Source: Saccoglossus kowalevskii (lineage: Eukaryota > Hemichordata > Enteropneusta > Harrimaniidae). Taken from it: DNA of 17,980 nucleotides. Shown here in pieces: positions 1-8,124 of this stretch. The notes beneath the pieces were generated by a model. The model was not told where the DNA came from. It saw only the letters and a list, made by a program, of their open reading frames with translations, and did no database searches. The position numbers were made by a program, and so were the translations under genes. Location of the stretch: NCBI RefSeq assembly GCF_000003605.2, contig NW_003133843.1, positions 717,676 through 735,655 of the forward strand, in the 5' to 3' direction. The stretch's first letter is position 1. Each line of letters begins with the position of its first letter.

Positions 1-9
1 TTTTTTCAG

Positions 10-71
10 GTGGCGTCACATACAGCCCGGAGAAGTAAGCTGTGGAACTGGGACGTAATTACTGTAGTAAG
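10..71 (+). pseudogene. Gene A exon 3, with in-frame stop
   Basis: The 62-base exon lies between a polypyrimidine/CAG acceptor and a GTTTGT donor and is homologous to the 59-base exon 3 of gene B (15477-15535). Read in the phase required by the B gene model, it hits TAA at 36-38 and then resumes with codons for AVELGR, the usual continuation of the NADPH-binding segment. The bases at 16-27 that match B's Ser-His-Thr-Ala codons lie one frame off, and single extra bases appear near 27 and 44. The net length change is +3. Compensating indels plus a stop point to decay or base-calling error. Confidence 0.7.
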
Positions 72-366
72 GTTTGTGAAAATTATCGACTTCCTTTCTT
101 GGATGTAACTCCAAAGTGTAGAATAAAATAACTTGCACCATAGTAGAGTAGAGCTATAGTTGGATGAACTGTATGGTTTGAGATGACAGCGTAGATGCCA
201 TTCAAAATAGTGATATATTTTTAATCACACCATTGAAAGGTTAGTTTTAAAACTGTGGATTTGAAGTTAGTAGCTTTTAGAATCACAAAGTAAATTTTAG
301 ATAATTTAAAAATAATAATTCAAAATTTAGCAATAATTTTTGTTTTTGGTGTCATATCTTCATATT

Positions 367-457
<91 letters not shown>

Positions 458-3400
458 TTTGTTTATTTGTTTGTTTGTTTGTTCTTTCATTCATTCATCA
501 TGCATTCATTCATTCAATCATAGTATTTCATAGTATAATCTTTTTAGTATCTATTATTTATTCTGACATAGTGTGCGGTTATTCTCCTCTATTTCTAAAT
601 TGTTTTGTAGGTTTATCTAAGTGTACGTAGTCCTTATATTGTTAGTCCTCGTATTGCAAATGATGGTTGGCCTACAACTATGTTTATTGCACAACGAATA
701 CGCCAAATGTTGCCAGCATGCGTAGGTAACAATAAACTGGACAAGAGCAGTCCTTGTACTATATACAGCCCTGGATCAGCTCAAAGAACACAAGTAAGTG
801 ATATGTTTGCATTCTACTGTTGATGATAAGACTTGGTCAGCATCAGAAATGTTACCATATGGCCATTTGATGTTAATCCTACAGTAGATTGGAGAAATTT
901 AACACCTTTAGATATATTTACCCTATGCTTGTAAAACTTCAAAGTTAGTTTATGGTTTGTCATTAGGGCTATAATTAAAACTATGATGAATTTATAGATG
1001 AAAATTTAAATTAAAAATATGAGCAGTTAAATTTAAAATATGAAAAACGAATGGTAAAGTAGGAGCATTAAAGTTTAAAATATGAGCATTTAAATTAAAA
1101 ATATGAAAAACAAATGTTAAAATTTGAACATTTAAATTTAAAATATGAGAAATCTAAAATTGAACGTTAAACGATTAAGTTATTGCGATGGTTTGAACAT
1201 AGCAGATTTGAATGTAGTAGAATTGAACATAGCAGATTTGAATGTAGTTGATTTGAACATAGCAAATTTGAATGTAGTAGATTTGAACATAGTAAATTTG
1301 AATGTAGTAGATTTGAACATAGCAAATTTGAATGTAGTAGATTTGAACATAGTAAATTTGAATGTATTAGATTTGAACATAACAGATTTGAATGTAGTTG
1401 ATTTGAACATAGCAAATTTGAATGTAGTAGATGTGAACTAGCAAATTTGAATGTAGTAGATTTGAACATAGCCAATTTGTGTGTAGTAAATATGAACATA
1501 GCAAATTTGAATGTAGTAGATGTGAACTATCAAATTTGAATGTAGTAGATGTGAACTATCAAATTTGAATGTAGTAGATTTGAACCGCAAATTTGAATGT
1601 AGTAGATTTGAACCGCAAATTTGAATGTAGTAGATTTGAATGTAGTAGATTTGAACATAGCAGATTTGAACATTGTAGATTTGAATGTAGTAGATTTGAA
1701 TGTAGTAGATTTGAACACAGCAGATTTGAACATTGTAGATTTGAATGTAGTAGATTTGAACATAGCAGATTTGAACATTGTAGATTTGAATGTAGTAGAT
1801 TTGAACATAGCAGATTTGAACATTGTAGATTTGAATGTAGTAGATTTGAACATATCAGATTTGAACATATCAGATTTGAACATTGAAGATTTGAACATTG
1901 AAGATTTGAACATAACAGATTTGAACATTGTAGATTTGAATGTAGTAGATTTGAACCGCAAATTTGAATGTAGTAAATTTGAGCATAGCAGATTTGAACA
2001 TTGTAGATTTGAATATAGTAGATTTGAACATAGCAGATTTGAACATTGTAGATTTGAATGTAGTAGATTTGAACATAGCAGATTTGAACATTGTAGATTT
2101 GAATGTAGTAGATTTGAACATAAAAAGTTGGTGGTGTTCTCTTGCACATACAGCAAATTGACCTTCAACTTTATGGTAAAAAAAATGGCTGAACATTGTT
2201 ATGTGTTCTTCTGTGTAGTTTTTTCAGTTGACAGTAATATCATCTTTGCAGACAGCTGACATACACCATGCTTTGTGTAACATTGGTAGCCCATACATCT
2301 GATTTGAAAGTATCAGGCATTTATGCACTGTAAAATTATCTCATTGACCTAAAAATCCAAAACTGTGTGAAACCATGACAAAATTTAGACTTAGTAACCA
2401 CACCATTAAGATAGAAACAGGTCGCCATAACAAGACTCCATTAAATAACAGAATATGCGACACAAATGAAATAGAGGTTGAGAAACAATTTGTGTTACCA
2501 TGTCCTCAGTACTGCACCCAAAGAGATACATTATTCATTGAGGCTGAAAAAATTAATAAAGAATTTAAAAATAACAATAGTGAATACAAATTCATTTTTG
2601 TGATGAGTAACAAACACATGTCCATTTCCCTTTCGCAATTTCTAAAAATTATTTCTGTTTATTAGTCCCCGTTCAGGCGCAGCCGTTTTCCGCTTTCCAT
2701 CTCCAACATTTTCTCAGAAATTCTGCAGCAGATATCACTGAAACTTGGCAGGTTGATGAACAATATTATTTTGACTATTTTTTTCCAAATCTGAAAATCC
2801 TAAGTAGGTCTTTTTCAAGATTTTCATCAAAAATTACCTCTCCCAGCAACATTGACAGAACAACTGAGCATGTTCAGAATAAATTGATTCGGTTAGATTC
2901 AGATTCAGATTCGTGAATTTATTGATTCCAGATTCACAAGTTTTACAACTGAGCATGCTCAGAATAAATTGATTTGGTTAGATTCAGATTCATGAATTTA
3001 TTGATTCCGGATTCACAAGTTTTACAACTGAGCAGAATAAATTAATTTGGTTAGATTTTTATGCATAGAAAAATGTACAATATACTCATTATTACATGTT
3101 GCAACTCTGTTATGTCCTCGGAAAACACTGAATGCTCATTAATAATATAAACTGACTATTTGTTTGTGATTACCATATTTTCTATTGTCATGCAGAAATC
3201 TGCTGGGGTCATGGTAAATGATGAAATACTAGATCGTATTGCTTGCAACCATGTGAATGTTGTACCAGAAATAGCCAGGATAACTGAGACAAGTGTGGAG
3301 TTTATCGATGGCAGCGTTATTGATGACGTGGATGTTATCATCTTGGCTACCGGATACGAGATATCATATCCCATTATTGATGAAACATTAATTTTTGGTG

Positions 3401-4144
3401 TGTATCAAAAACAAGAATAGCGTTCTAGAAAAATGTGTTTGAACTTATTCCAGTGTTCCATTTTCTTTTATATGGGGAAAAACTATGCCATAAACATTTC
3501 TTGGTTTGACGTCATATCCATGCAAACACTTTTTATTTACTTTGAACACAGAAACATTATAGTGCATGTTAGAAATCAAAACCTATCACTGAATGCTTAG
3601 AAAAAGCGAAATGTTTTTCCTTTGCTCAGTTATTAAAATATTTATAAAAATACGTTATCACGAGAATACTGAAAAGTATACACTGAGGCAGCGAGGGATC
3701 TCATCTACCTCTGCCACAAGCCATTTATAAATCTATTTGAAATGCACTTTACTAATAGAGTAAACGTGGTATATTTCTTTTTGATTTTTTTTCAGATGAA
3801 ACTGAAAAATTGAATCTTTATCGATACATACTGCCATTGGGATTGAAACATAACACGCTGATGATAATTGGAATTCTATTAAAGTTTATTCCAACAACAT
3901 TTAATGTGCTAGAACTTCAATCACGTTGGAGTGCCAGACTATTAAGTGGACGTCTCAATCTTCCTAATATGAAGACCATGGTTAATGATATTCATACACG
4001 ACCTCGTGTTGGGCGATTATATGATCCGGTAAGTTATGAATTGAAAACTTGAACATAAAATATTTTTTTCTGTAAAAACAATAAGAACACTGATTTTTAG
4101 TCCCCGTTCGAACACAGTCTGAAAACAGGGACATATGGATTGAC

Positions 4145-4184
<40 letters not shown>

Positions 4185-6811
4185 TAACAACGTTGTGATG
4201 AATTCAATTTAACTTTACATTGACTTGTGACGAGTTAGTTTTTGAATCTGCAGTAGTGAGCGAAGAGTGTGATGCGTTACGCTGACGGACACTCGGACAT
4301 TTATTTTGATAATTCACGTTTGTATTTCATCAAAATTAGTACACTTCTGATCCAGAAAGGACAAGGATTCTGTTGGTACTGATATTTTGTGAATCCGATG
4401 TGAAGAGCCTATTTTACGGCTGTTTTCACATGTATTTTTATTAGTCCCCGTTCGGACGGAGTCCGAAAACGGGGACTTAAAGTCCGAAAACGGGGACTTA
4501 TAATTCGGTCTCCGTCCATCCGTCCGTCCGTCCGGAGTCATATCTCAGAATCCCTTGGACCGATTCCGTTCATTCTTTGCATGTGCCTAGTACTTTATGT
4601 GGGACATATGCACATGCAGTGGTTTAGCGATTCGATTCAAAATGGCCGACTGGCAGCCATCTTGTTTTTTGAAAATGTTGTATTTTGGACATGCTTTGTC
4701 AGTTTTCATTCAAACTTGGTACATAGATTATACATGTTAGGATACATGTCCATGACGATTTATTTCACAATTGGATCAAAGATGGCCGACTGGCAGCCAT
4801 CTTGTTTTTTGAAAATGTTGTATTTTGGACATGCTTTGTTAGTTTTCATTCAAATTTAGTACATAGATCATACATGTTAGGATACATGTCCCCAGCCGTC
4901 TGTGAGTTCCTGAGTCTGTCCGTCCGTGTGTCCGACCGTCAGTGCATCAGTCTGTCCAGAGTCATATTTCAGAATCCTGTAGACTGATTCCGTTCATTCT
5001 TTGCATGTGCATAGTACCTTATGTGGGACATATGCACATGCAGTGGTTCAGCGATTCGATTCAAAATGGTCGACTGGCAGCCATCTTGTTTTTTGAAAAT
5101 GTTGTATTTTGGACATGCTTTGTCAGTTGTCATTCAAACTTGGTACATAGATTATACATGTTAGGATACATGTCCATGACGATTTATTTCGCAATTGGAT
5201 CAAAGATGGTCGACTGGCAGGCATCTTGTTTTTTATTTTTTATGCGGTATCTTGGACGTGCTCTGTCAGTTTTTATTCAAATTTGGCACATACATGTACT
5301 TTATACATGTTAGGATGCAAGTCCATGACAATTTGTTTCAAAATCTGGTCAAGGATGGCCGATTGACAGCCAGGCTATTAGCCAGGAATTTGAAACTGCC
5401 AGTCCAAAACAATTCAACTTCATGAAAATGTAGATGGTTTTTAATATATTTTGGTAAAATTATCAAAGAACAATAGGAAAAAACACAAAAATGGGAAAAA
5501 GTTGCCAGTCAAAAATCAAAGTTGCCAGTCTGTTTGGTGGGTGGACTGGTGGCTGGCTAACACCCTGTTGACAGCCATCTGACATTTTGGCCTTACTACT
5601 ATATTTCCACAATTTATGTACCATTTTCATTCGTATTTGGCACATACATCATACATATCAGTGTGTTTCATAATCAGATCAAAGATGGCCGAATAACGGC
5701 TGTTTTTATTTTTGGCCATATTACTACTACACGGAACACGTGTTTTGATGTAAATAAACAATCTGTTGTATACGCCACATGGAACTCAAGTTTCAAGGAC
5801 ACGCTCGCAACAACCCCTTCGCTTTAATATGACGAGCACAAAGAGGACTTTCAAAAATTTAATGGGGACTATGTCATTTTCAATGACTTGTGTTCCAACT
5901 ATATTACTATAAACTAAACTATATATCTTAAATTTGATAACTAACTGGGACTATGCCATGCATGGCTTGTCAAAATCAGGTTTCAGTTGCATTACCCCCA
6001 TTCAGACCAACACAAGTCAAAACATAATTTATTAAATGATTTTTCTAGATTTGCACCTGTTTCTCCCCTTGTCTCTTTGAATCTGTGAAATTTTATTGAT
6101 AATTTGATGATGCTTCATGTACCCTATGTATTCATTCTTAATTTTTCATGACCTCGTGTTCAGAAAGTGCAGGAGGAAAAATTAAGCTCTTGGGCAGCAT
6201 GGAGACAGTCAAACTGTCACTTCATCTAACTTATTCATGCACAGCTGTTTTATATACAAAGTTCTGAGTTTTGAATCTTGGCGTTGATTGTTAATGTTTC
6301 ATTTTTTGAATGTTATACTCGTATGCTTTCTGTTTGAAAAAAATATTTGTTAGTTTTTTTCCAGGTTATGTGTAATGTTATACATATTGATTACATTTTC
6401 TTGCGGTTACATGACATTACATGATATGTTTATATTTTGTAGTTATTATGCACTTCTTATCAAGATGACATTGCAAGGGATATTGGTGTATTACCGACTC
6501 TCTGGAACCTACTCTTTCCAGACCCACGACTTATCTACGAATATTACATGGGGCCTGCTATCGGAGCATGGTATCGTCTTCGGGGTCCTGCTACATGGGA
6601 TGGGGCTAAGCAGACCATCTTAAGCACCTGGGACAACACAAAATATCCACTTAATAAAACGACAAATGCTATAAAAAGTGAAAAATCGTTTCTCTTCAAG
6701 CAGAGTTTATTTCTTGCAGGTGGTCTTTGCTTTGTTTATCTGTTAGTTAATCGTGAGAAATCATTCCAATTAATTAATTGGATTGAACAGTTGTGTCCAA
6801 GAAACAAATAA
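10..6811 (+). CDS. Gene A: flavin-containing monooxygenase (FMO), 3' part, five exons, possibly pseudogenised
   Basis: This is the 3' part of a classical animal FMO gene. FMOs use FAD, NADPH and O2 to oxygenate nucleophilic N and S atoms of small molecules, usually at the ER membrane. Exons are 10-71, 611-793, 3196-3397, 3796-4028 and 6443-6811. All junctions are AG/GT, and the phases match those of gene B where both are visible. Exon 5 holds ATGYEISYP, the family's ATGY motif; exon 6 holds ELQSRWSARLL, matching the family's LQxRWxAR block; the last exon has RGPATWDGAK and ends in a hydrophobic anchor. Exons 1-2 lie upstream of the window. Exon 3 has an in-frame TAA at 36-38 and bases homologous to gene B in a shifted frame, while the other exons are clean. 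So A is either recently inactivated or mis-assembled in exon 3. Family assignment is firm; the ortholog and substrate are unknown. Confidence 0.88.
72..610 (+). other. Gene A intron 3
   Basis: This 539-bp intron starts GTTTGT and ends TTTTGTAG. It is AT-rich and noncoding, and holds the tetranucleotide array listed separately. No exon-like sequence was seen in it. The equivalent intron in gene B is 651 bp and lacks that array. Confidence 0.8.
364..519 (+). repeat. (TTTA)n / (TTTG)n / (TTCA)n compound microsatellite
   Basis: About 24 uninterrupted TTTA units run from about 364 to 460. They grade into TTTG units (about 461-483) and then into imperfect TTCA units (about 484-519). The Leu/Phe/Ile-rich reading frame through it is an artefact of the array. 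It lies inside gene A intron 3. Confidence 0.95.
611..793 (+). CDS. Gene A exon 4
   Basis: The exon has 183 bases in phase 0 on both sides and encodes 61 residues beginning VYLSVRSPYIVSPRI, with QRIRQMLPA further on. This matches the FMO segment after the NADPH-binding loop (V-L/Y-S-x-R-R, then D-x-G-P). Acceptor is TTTTGTAG and donor is GTAAGT. It is 24 bases longer than exon 4 of gene B, and its protein is only moderately similar to that exon, unlike exon 5. Confidence 0.85.
975..1145 (+). repeat. AT-rich degenerate tandem repeat
   Basis: Loose copies of AAAATATGAGCA and TTAAATTAAAAATATGA recur near 1014, 1035, 1077 and 1098, with a period of about 20 to 60 bases. The array passes directly into the 15-bp minisatellite, whose TTTGAACAT core already appears here as TTTGAACATTTAAATTT near 1123. 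It may be the oldest, most decayed edge of that array. Confidence 0.55.
1191..2122 (+). repeat. 15-bp minisatellite, about 60 units, with higher-order structure
   Basis: The array consists of 15-base units of three main types: TTTGAACATAGCAGA (a), TTTGAATGTAGTAGA (b) and TTTGAACATTGTAGA (c). In 1191-1440 they alternate as a+b dimers of 30 bases. From 1441 to 1620 there are irregular 13- and 14-base units. From 1621 onward they form a-c-b and a-c-b-b groups of 45 and 60 bases. Because 15 is a multiple of three and the unit lacks stops in several frames, long open frames arise on both strands. One plus-strand frame reads as ADLNI/VDLNV pentapeptides. The array is intronic and 13-base variants break frame, so I read it as noncoding. 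Confidence 0.95.
2375..2665 (+). mobile_element. LINE-like retroelement remnant (C-terminal pol tail)
   Basis: A 96-codon open frame begins MTKFRLSNHTIKIETGRH and continues with RICDTNEIEVEKQF, LPCPQYCTQRDTLF and INKEFKNNNSEYKFIF. I recognise the general pattern from C-terminal tails of non-LTR retrotransposon polyproteins in invertebrate genomes: K-F-R-L-S, I-E-T-G-R, a Cys cluster, E-x-x-x-F-x-L-x-C-P-x-Y, then R. The first part of the Cys cluster looks shortened here, with only one Cys before DTNEIE. No reverse transcriptase or endonuclease domain lies upstream, where the minisatellite sits, so this is a 5'-truncated copy. It has the same strand as the host gene but is intronic and not part of the FMO. 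The first ATG is arbitrary. Confidence 0.6.
2664..2700 (+). repeat. Head of AGTCCCC-family dispersed repeat
   Basis: AGTCCCCGTTC at 2664 also occurs at 4099 and 4443. Here it is followed by CGTTTTCC-like sequence that may be a decayed second hairpin arm, but the tandem body seen in intron 6 is absent. It follows directly on the LINE-like frame's stop codon. Confidence 0.5.
2862..3058 (+). repeat. Tandem repeat, 79-85 bp unit, about 2.4 copies
   Basis: Copies start at 2862, 2947 and 3026, each with AACTGAGCA, then an AGAATAAATT(G/A)ATT core, GGTTAGATT and, in the first two, a GATTCACAAGTTTTACA ending. The period falls from 85 to 79 because one GATTCA and other bases are lost. The third copy is truncated. 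AGCATGCTCAG within the second copy is a near palindrome. Intronic and noncoding. Confidence 0.9.
3196..3397 (+). CDS. Gene A exon 5 (ATGY motif)
   Basis: The exon has 202 bases, entering in phase 0 and leaving in phase 1. It encodes MVNDEIL, then [18 protein letters not shown] and [17 protein letters not shown]. This is the FMO block with the conserved ATGY. Acceptor is TTGTCATGCAG and donor is GTGTGT. By hand count it differs from gene B exon 5 at 18 of 202 bases and 9 of 68 residues, and similarity extends into the upstream intron. Exon 4 is far less alike. Confidence 0.92.
3398..3795 (+). other. Gene A intron 5
   Basis: This 398-bp intron has a GTGTGT donor and a T-rich TTTTTTTTCAG acceptor. 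I see nothing else recognisable in it. The corresponding intron of gene B is longer than 1.2 kb. Confidence 0.8.
3796..4028 (+). CDS. Gene A exon 6
   Basis: The exon has 233 bases, entering in phase 1 and leaving in phase 0. It encodes YRYILPLGLKHNTLMIIG and then NVLELQSRWSARLLSG. These match the FMO block in which a hydrophobic strand (L-x-V-I-G) is followed by ELQ-x-RW-x-AR. It ends RVGRLYDP before a consensus GTAAGT donor. No homologue is visible in gene B, because the window ends first. Confidence 0.9.
4099..4132 (+). repeat. Imperfect hairpin, AGTCCCC family
   Basis: The left arm at 4099-4113 (AGTCCCCGTTCGAAC) pairs imperfectly with the right arm at 4117-4132 (GTCTGAAAACAGGGAC). It is a diverged sister of the hairpin at 4443-4477 and may be an older solo head of the same element. 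Confidence 0.6.
4149..4183 (+). repeat. (GT)n microsatellite
   Basis: About 17 uninterrupted GT units lie directly downstream of the AGTCCCC-type imperfect hairpin at 4099-4132, in gene A intron 6. Confidence 0.95.
4441..5871 (+). mobile_element. Composite foldback-like element with nested 140-bp and 424-bp tandem repeats
   Basis: The stretch opens with a hairpin (4443-4477), a repeat of its right arm (4481-4497) and a GTCCGTCC tract. It continues with copies of a roughly 140-bp unit built around ATGG(C/T)CGACTGGCAGCCAT, with cores near 4642, 4782, 5066, 5206, 5355 and 5685. The core pair 4642/4782 recurs 424 bases later as 5066/5206, so about 424 bp including the preceding TCATAT(C/T)TCAGAATCC segment was duplicated. 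AATGGGGACTA at 5861-5871 is the near inverse of the head. No credible protein is encoded; short frames through it follow the repeat. I infer a nonautonomous element. Its boundaries are tentative. Confidence 0.6.
4443..4477 (+). repeat. Hairpin at the head of the composite element
   Basis: The left arm AGTCCCCGTTCGGAC (4443-4457) and the right arm GTCCGAAAACGGGGACT (4461-4477) pair fully except for a 2-base bulge, with a GGA loop. The right arm is repeated at 4481-4497. The stem could act as a terminal or subterminal signal of the element. Confidence 0.85.
6443..6811 (+). CDS. Gene A last exon with membrane anchor and stop
   Basis: The exon has 369 bases in phase 0 and encodes 122 residues plus TAA. 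The segment DIARDIGVLPTLWNLLFPDP, then MGPAIGAWYRLRGPATWDGA, matches the FMO C-terminal region (L-x-P-x-L-x-x-L-x-x-DP, then YRL-x-GP-x-W-GA). The tail SLFLAGGLCFVYLLVN is hydrophobic, as in FMOs that anchor to the ER membrane by their C-terminus. It ends LCPRNK. The TAA is followed by AT-rich 3' UTR. Confidence 0.88.
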   Translation, partial: LLCTSYQDDIARDIGVLPTLWNLLFPDPRLIYEYYMGPAIGAWYRLRGPATWDGAKQTILSTWDNTKYPLNKTTNAIKSEKSFLFKQSLFLAGGLCFVYLLVNREKSFQLINWIEQLCPRNK

Positions 6812-6930
6812 ACAGTTTAAAAGGTGATAAACACTGCTCTATGGCTCCTCTGATATCTCCAATATATATCTTGTTGCAGAATCAACTGTAGCTGAAAATT
6901 ATGCATTGAATAAAGTTAAAGTTAATTATT
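6812..6930 (+). terminator. Gene A 3' UTR and poly(A) signal
   Basis: A canonical AATAAA lies at 6909-6914, about 100 bases after the stop codon, followed by AT-rich sequence. An earlier AATAAA overlaps the stop codon region (6807-6812) but would leave almost no 3' UTR. The cleavage site cannot be fixed by eye. Confidence 0.6.
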
Positions 6931-8124
6931 AATAAAATTATGATTAATTATGATAAAGTTAATTATACACAAATGTATGTCTGATTGTTCATCATCATCA
7001 TGTGTCTTATCGTCAGCTTTCAACTTTGGGGAAGTCTACTTAAAAACAGTCTTTCTGCTTACATACTTAAGAGGTAGAAAGCTTTTGGTGAATCTACATC
7101 AAATAATGATGAAGATACCTTCAGTTTTCTATTTTATAGTAAATATTTTTAGTAAAAAATACTATTTTCAAATTTTTTCTTGGAAAACCTCCAATGTGAT
7201 TGATTTTATGTATGCTTAAAATATATATATACCTCAGCTTTCATCTATCTTATTTCTTCTTCTCGTTATGACAACTTTAAATTAGATAAATATTTTTCGA
7301 TTTTTGTAGATCAAACAGCTGTGCTATACAATTGACAATGTGTTTATTTGAATGTATTTTATTTGTACTTGTTCAAAGTACAGGCTACAGTGACAGTTTC
7401 ACAATCCGTGAAACAAATTTCAAAAACAAAAATTGCTGTTATTTTTATTACATAGTATAATTATGATACACATTAGTATAACAGAGGTATTATCACACTG
7501 GACTGCTATAATTAAATAAATATATTTCATAAATAAATAAATTGATAGCAGATAAGTATCTATTATGTATGTATTAAAACATGAAATCATTGCACATTTT
7601 TTCTGAAGTACGGTAGAAACTGACATTACAGGCTGCATAAAACTACCGTATTTGTTACATGATTCCCCAAACAGGCTTTACAATTTTAAACCATTGTTCA
7701 GAATATGTATGGTCTTCTATAGCCAAACTAGAAACCTACTGGACTCAATGGTAGAGTGAGAACTAGATAGCTGGTAAAGACAGTAGTCGCTTTTCTTTTC
7801 AGGCTGAATGTAGTGCAGACGAAACAATCCAGTAGATTCCCGTACTTTTTCTGTCACTGTCCTGAGTGTGTTAATCGGTGATAGGTATAGAAATAGCTTG
7901 GCTAATAATTTGCATAATAATCAGTTTTATTTTTTTTCATTATATATCTGTTTGCACAAATGCATCAAAACTTTAATTGGTATACTGGTATGCTAATAAC
8001 TTTTAGTTAATCTTTGCATATTAATTAGCATACCAATTTAGTGTTTCCTCTATATCCCCCAAGTGAAAGAAAGATATCATAGAATATCCGCAATGTATCT
8101 ACTAAATACGCTCTGTATTATCAC
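6931..8124. other. Intergenic, no gene seen
   Basis: AT-rich sequence with only short, low-complexity open frames. Two small inverted repeats are visible: TACGGTAG (7609-7616) with CTACCGTA (7643-7650), and TGGTATGCTAA (about 7988) with TTAGCATACCA (about 8026). Neither is long enough to call an element. Confidence 0.6.

Larger units (their letters stand above)
794..3195 (+). other. Gene A intron 4, repeat-inflated
   Basis: This 2402-bp intron corresponds to a 195-bp intron in gene B. It holds, in order, an AT-rich degenerate repeat, the 15-bp minisatellite, a LINE-like coding remnant, a repeat head of the AGTCCCC family and an 85-bp tandem repeat. The 2130-2374 and 2680-2860 stretches between these hold nothing I recognise. 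The last ~28 bases before exon 5 are closely similar to the same position in gene B. Confidence 0.8.
4029..6442 (+). other. Gene A intron 6, repeat-inflated
   Basis: This 2414-bp intron is mostly the GT microsatellite and the composite 140/424-bp repeat element. From about 5872 to 6442 I see only AT-rich single-copy sequence and a weak echo of the element's end (TGGGACTATGCCATG near 5947). The acceptor used is TATTTTGTAG at 6433-6442. An upstream TTTTTTCCAG ending at 6364 would lead to an early in-frame stop. Confidence 0.8.

Noticed and set aside
340-630. Leu/Phe/Ile-rich open frame resembling a membrane peptide
   Set aside because: It is the translation of the (TTTA)n microsatellite inside intron 3 of gene A and overlaps exon 4 in the wrong frame.
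1191-2122. CRISPR-like array
   Set aside because: There are no unique spacers between repeats, units are contiguous 15-mers, and the context is a eukaryotic intron.
1167-2259. Long open frames on both strands rich in FKSTM, CSNLLHSN and SRFEH
   Set aside because: All are frames of the 15-bp minisatellite. The period is a multiple of three, so frames stay open without selection. Indel-bearing units break each frame.
4581-5425. Several overlapping open frames of 60-120 codons with repeated FFENVVFWTCFVSFHSN
   Set aside because: They follow the 140/424-bp tandem repeat. The frame changes between copies and no family resemblance is seen.
6375-6623. Open frame beginning MLYILITFSCGYM over the last exon of gene A
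   Set aside because: It is in a different frame from the FMO C-terminal motifs, which are read from 6443.
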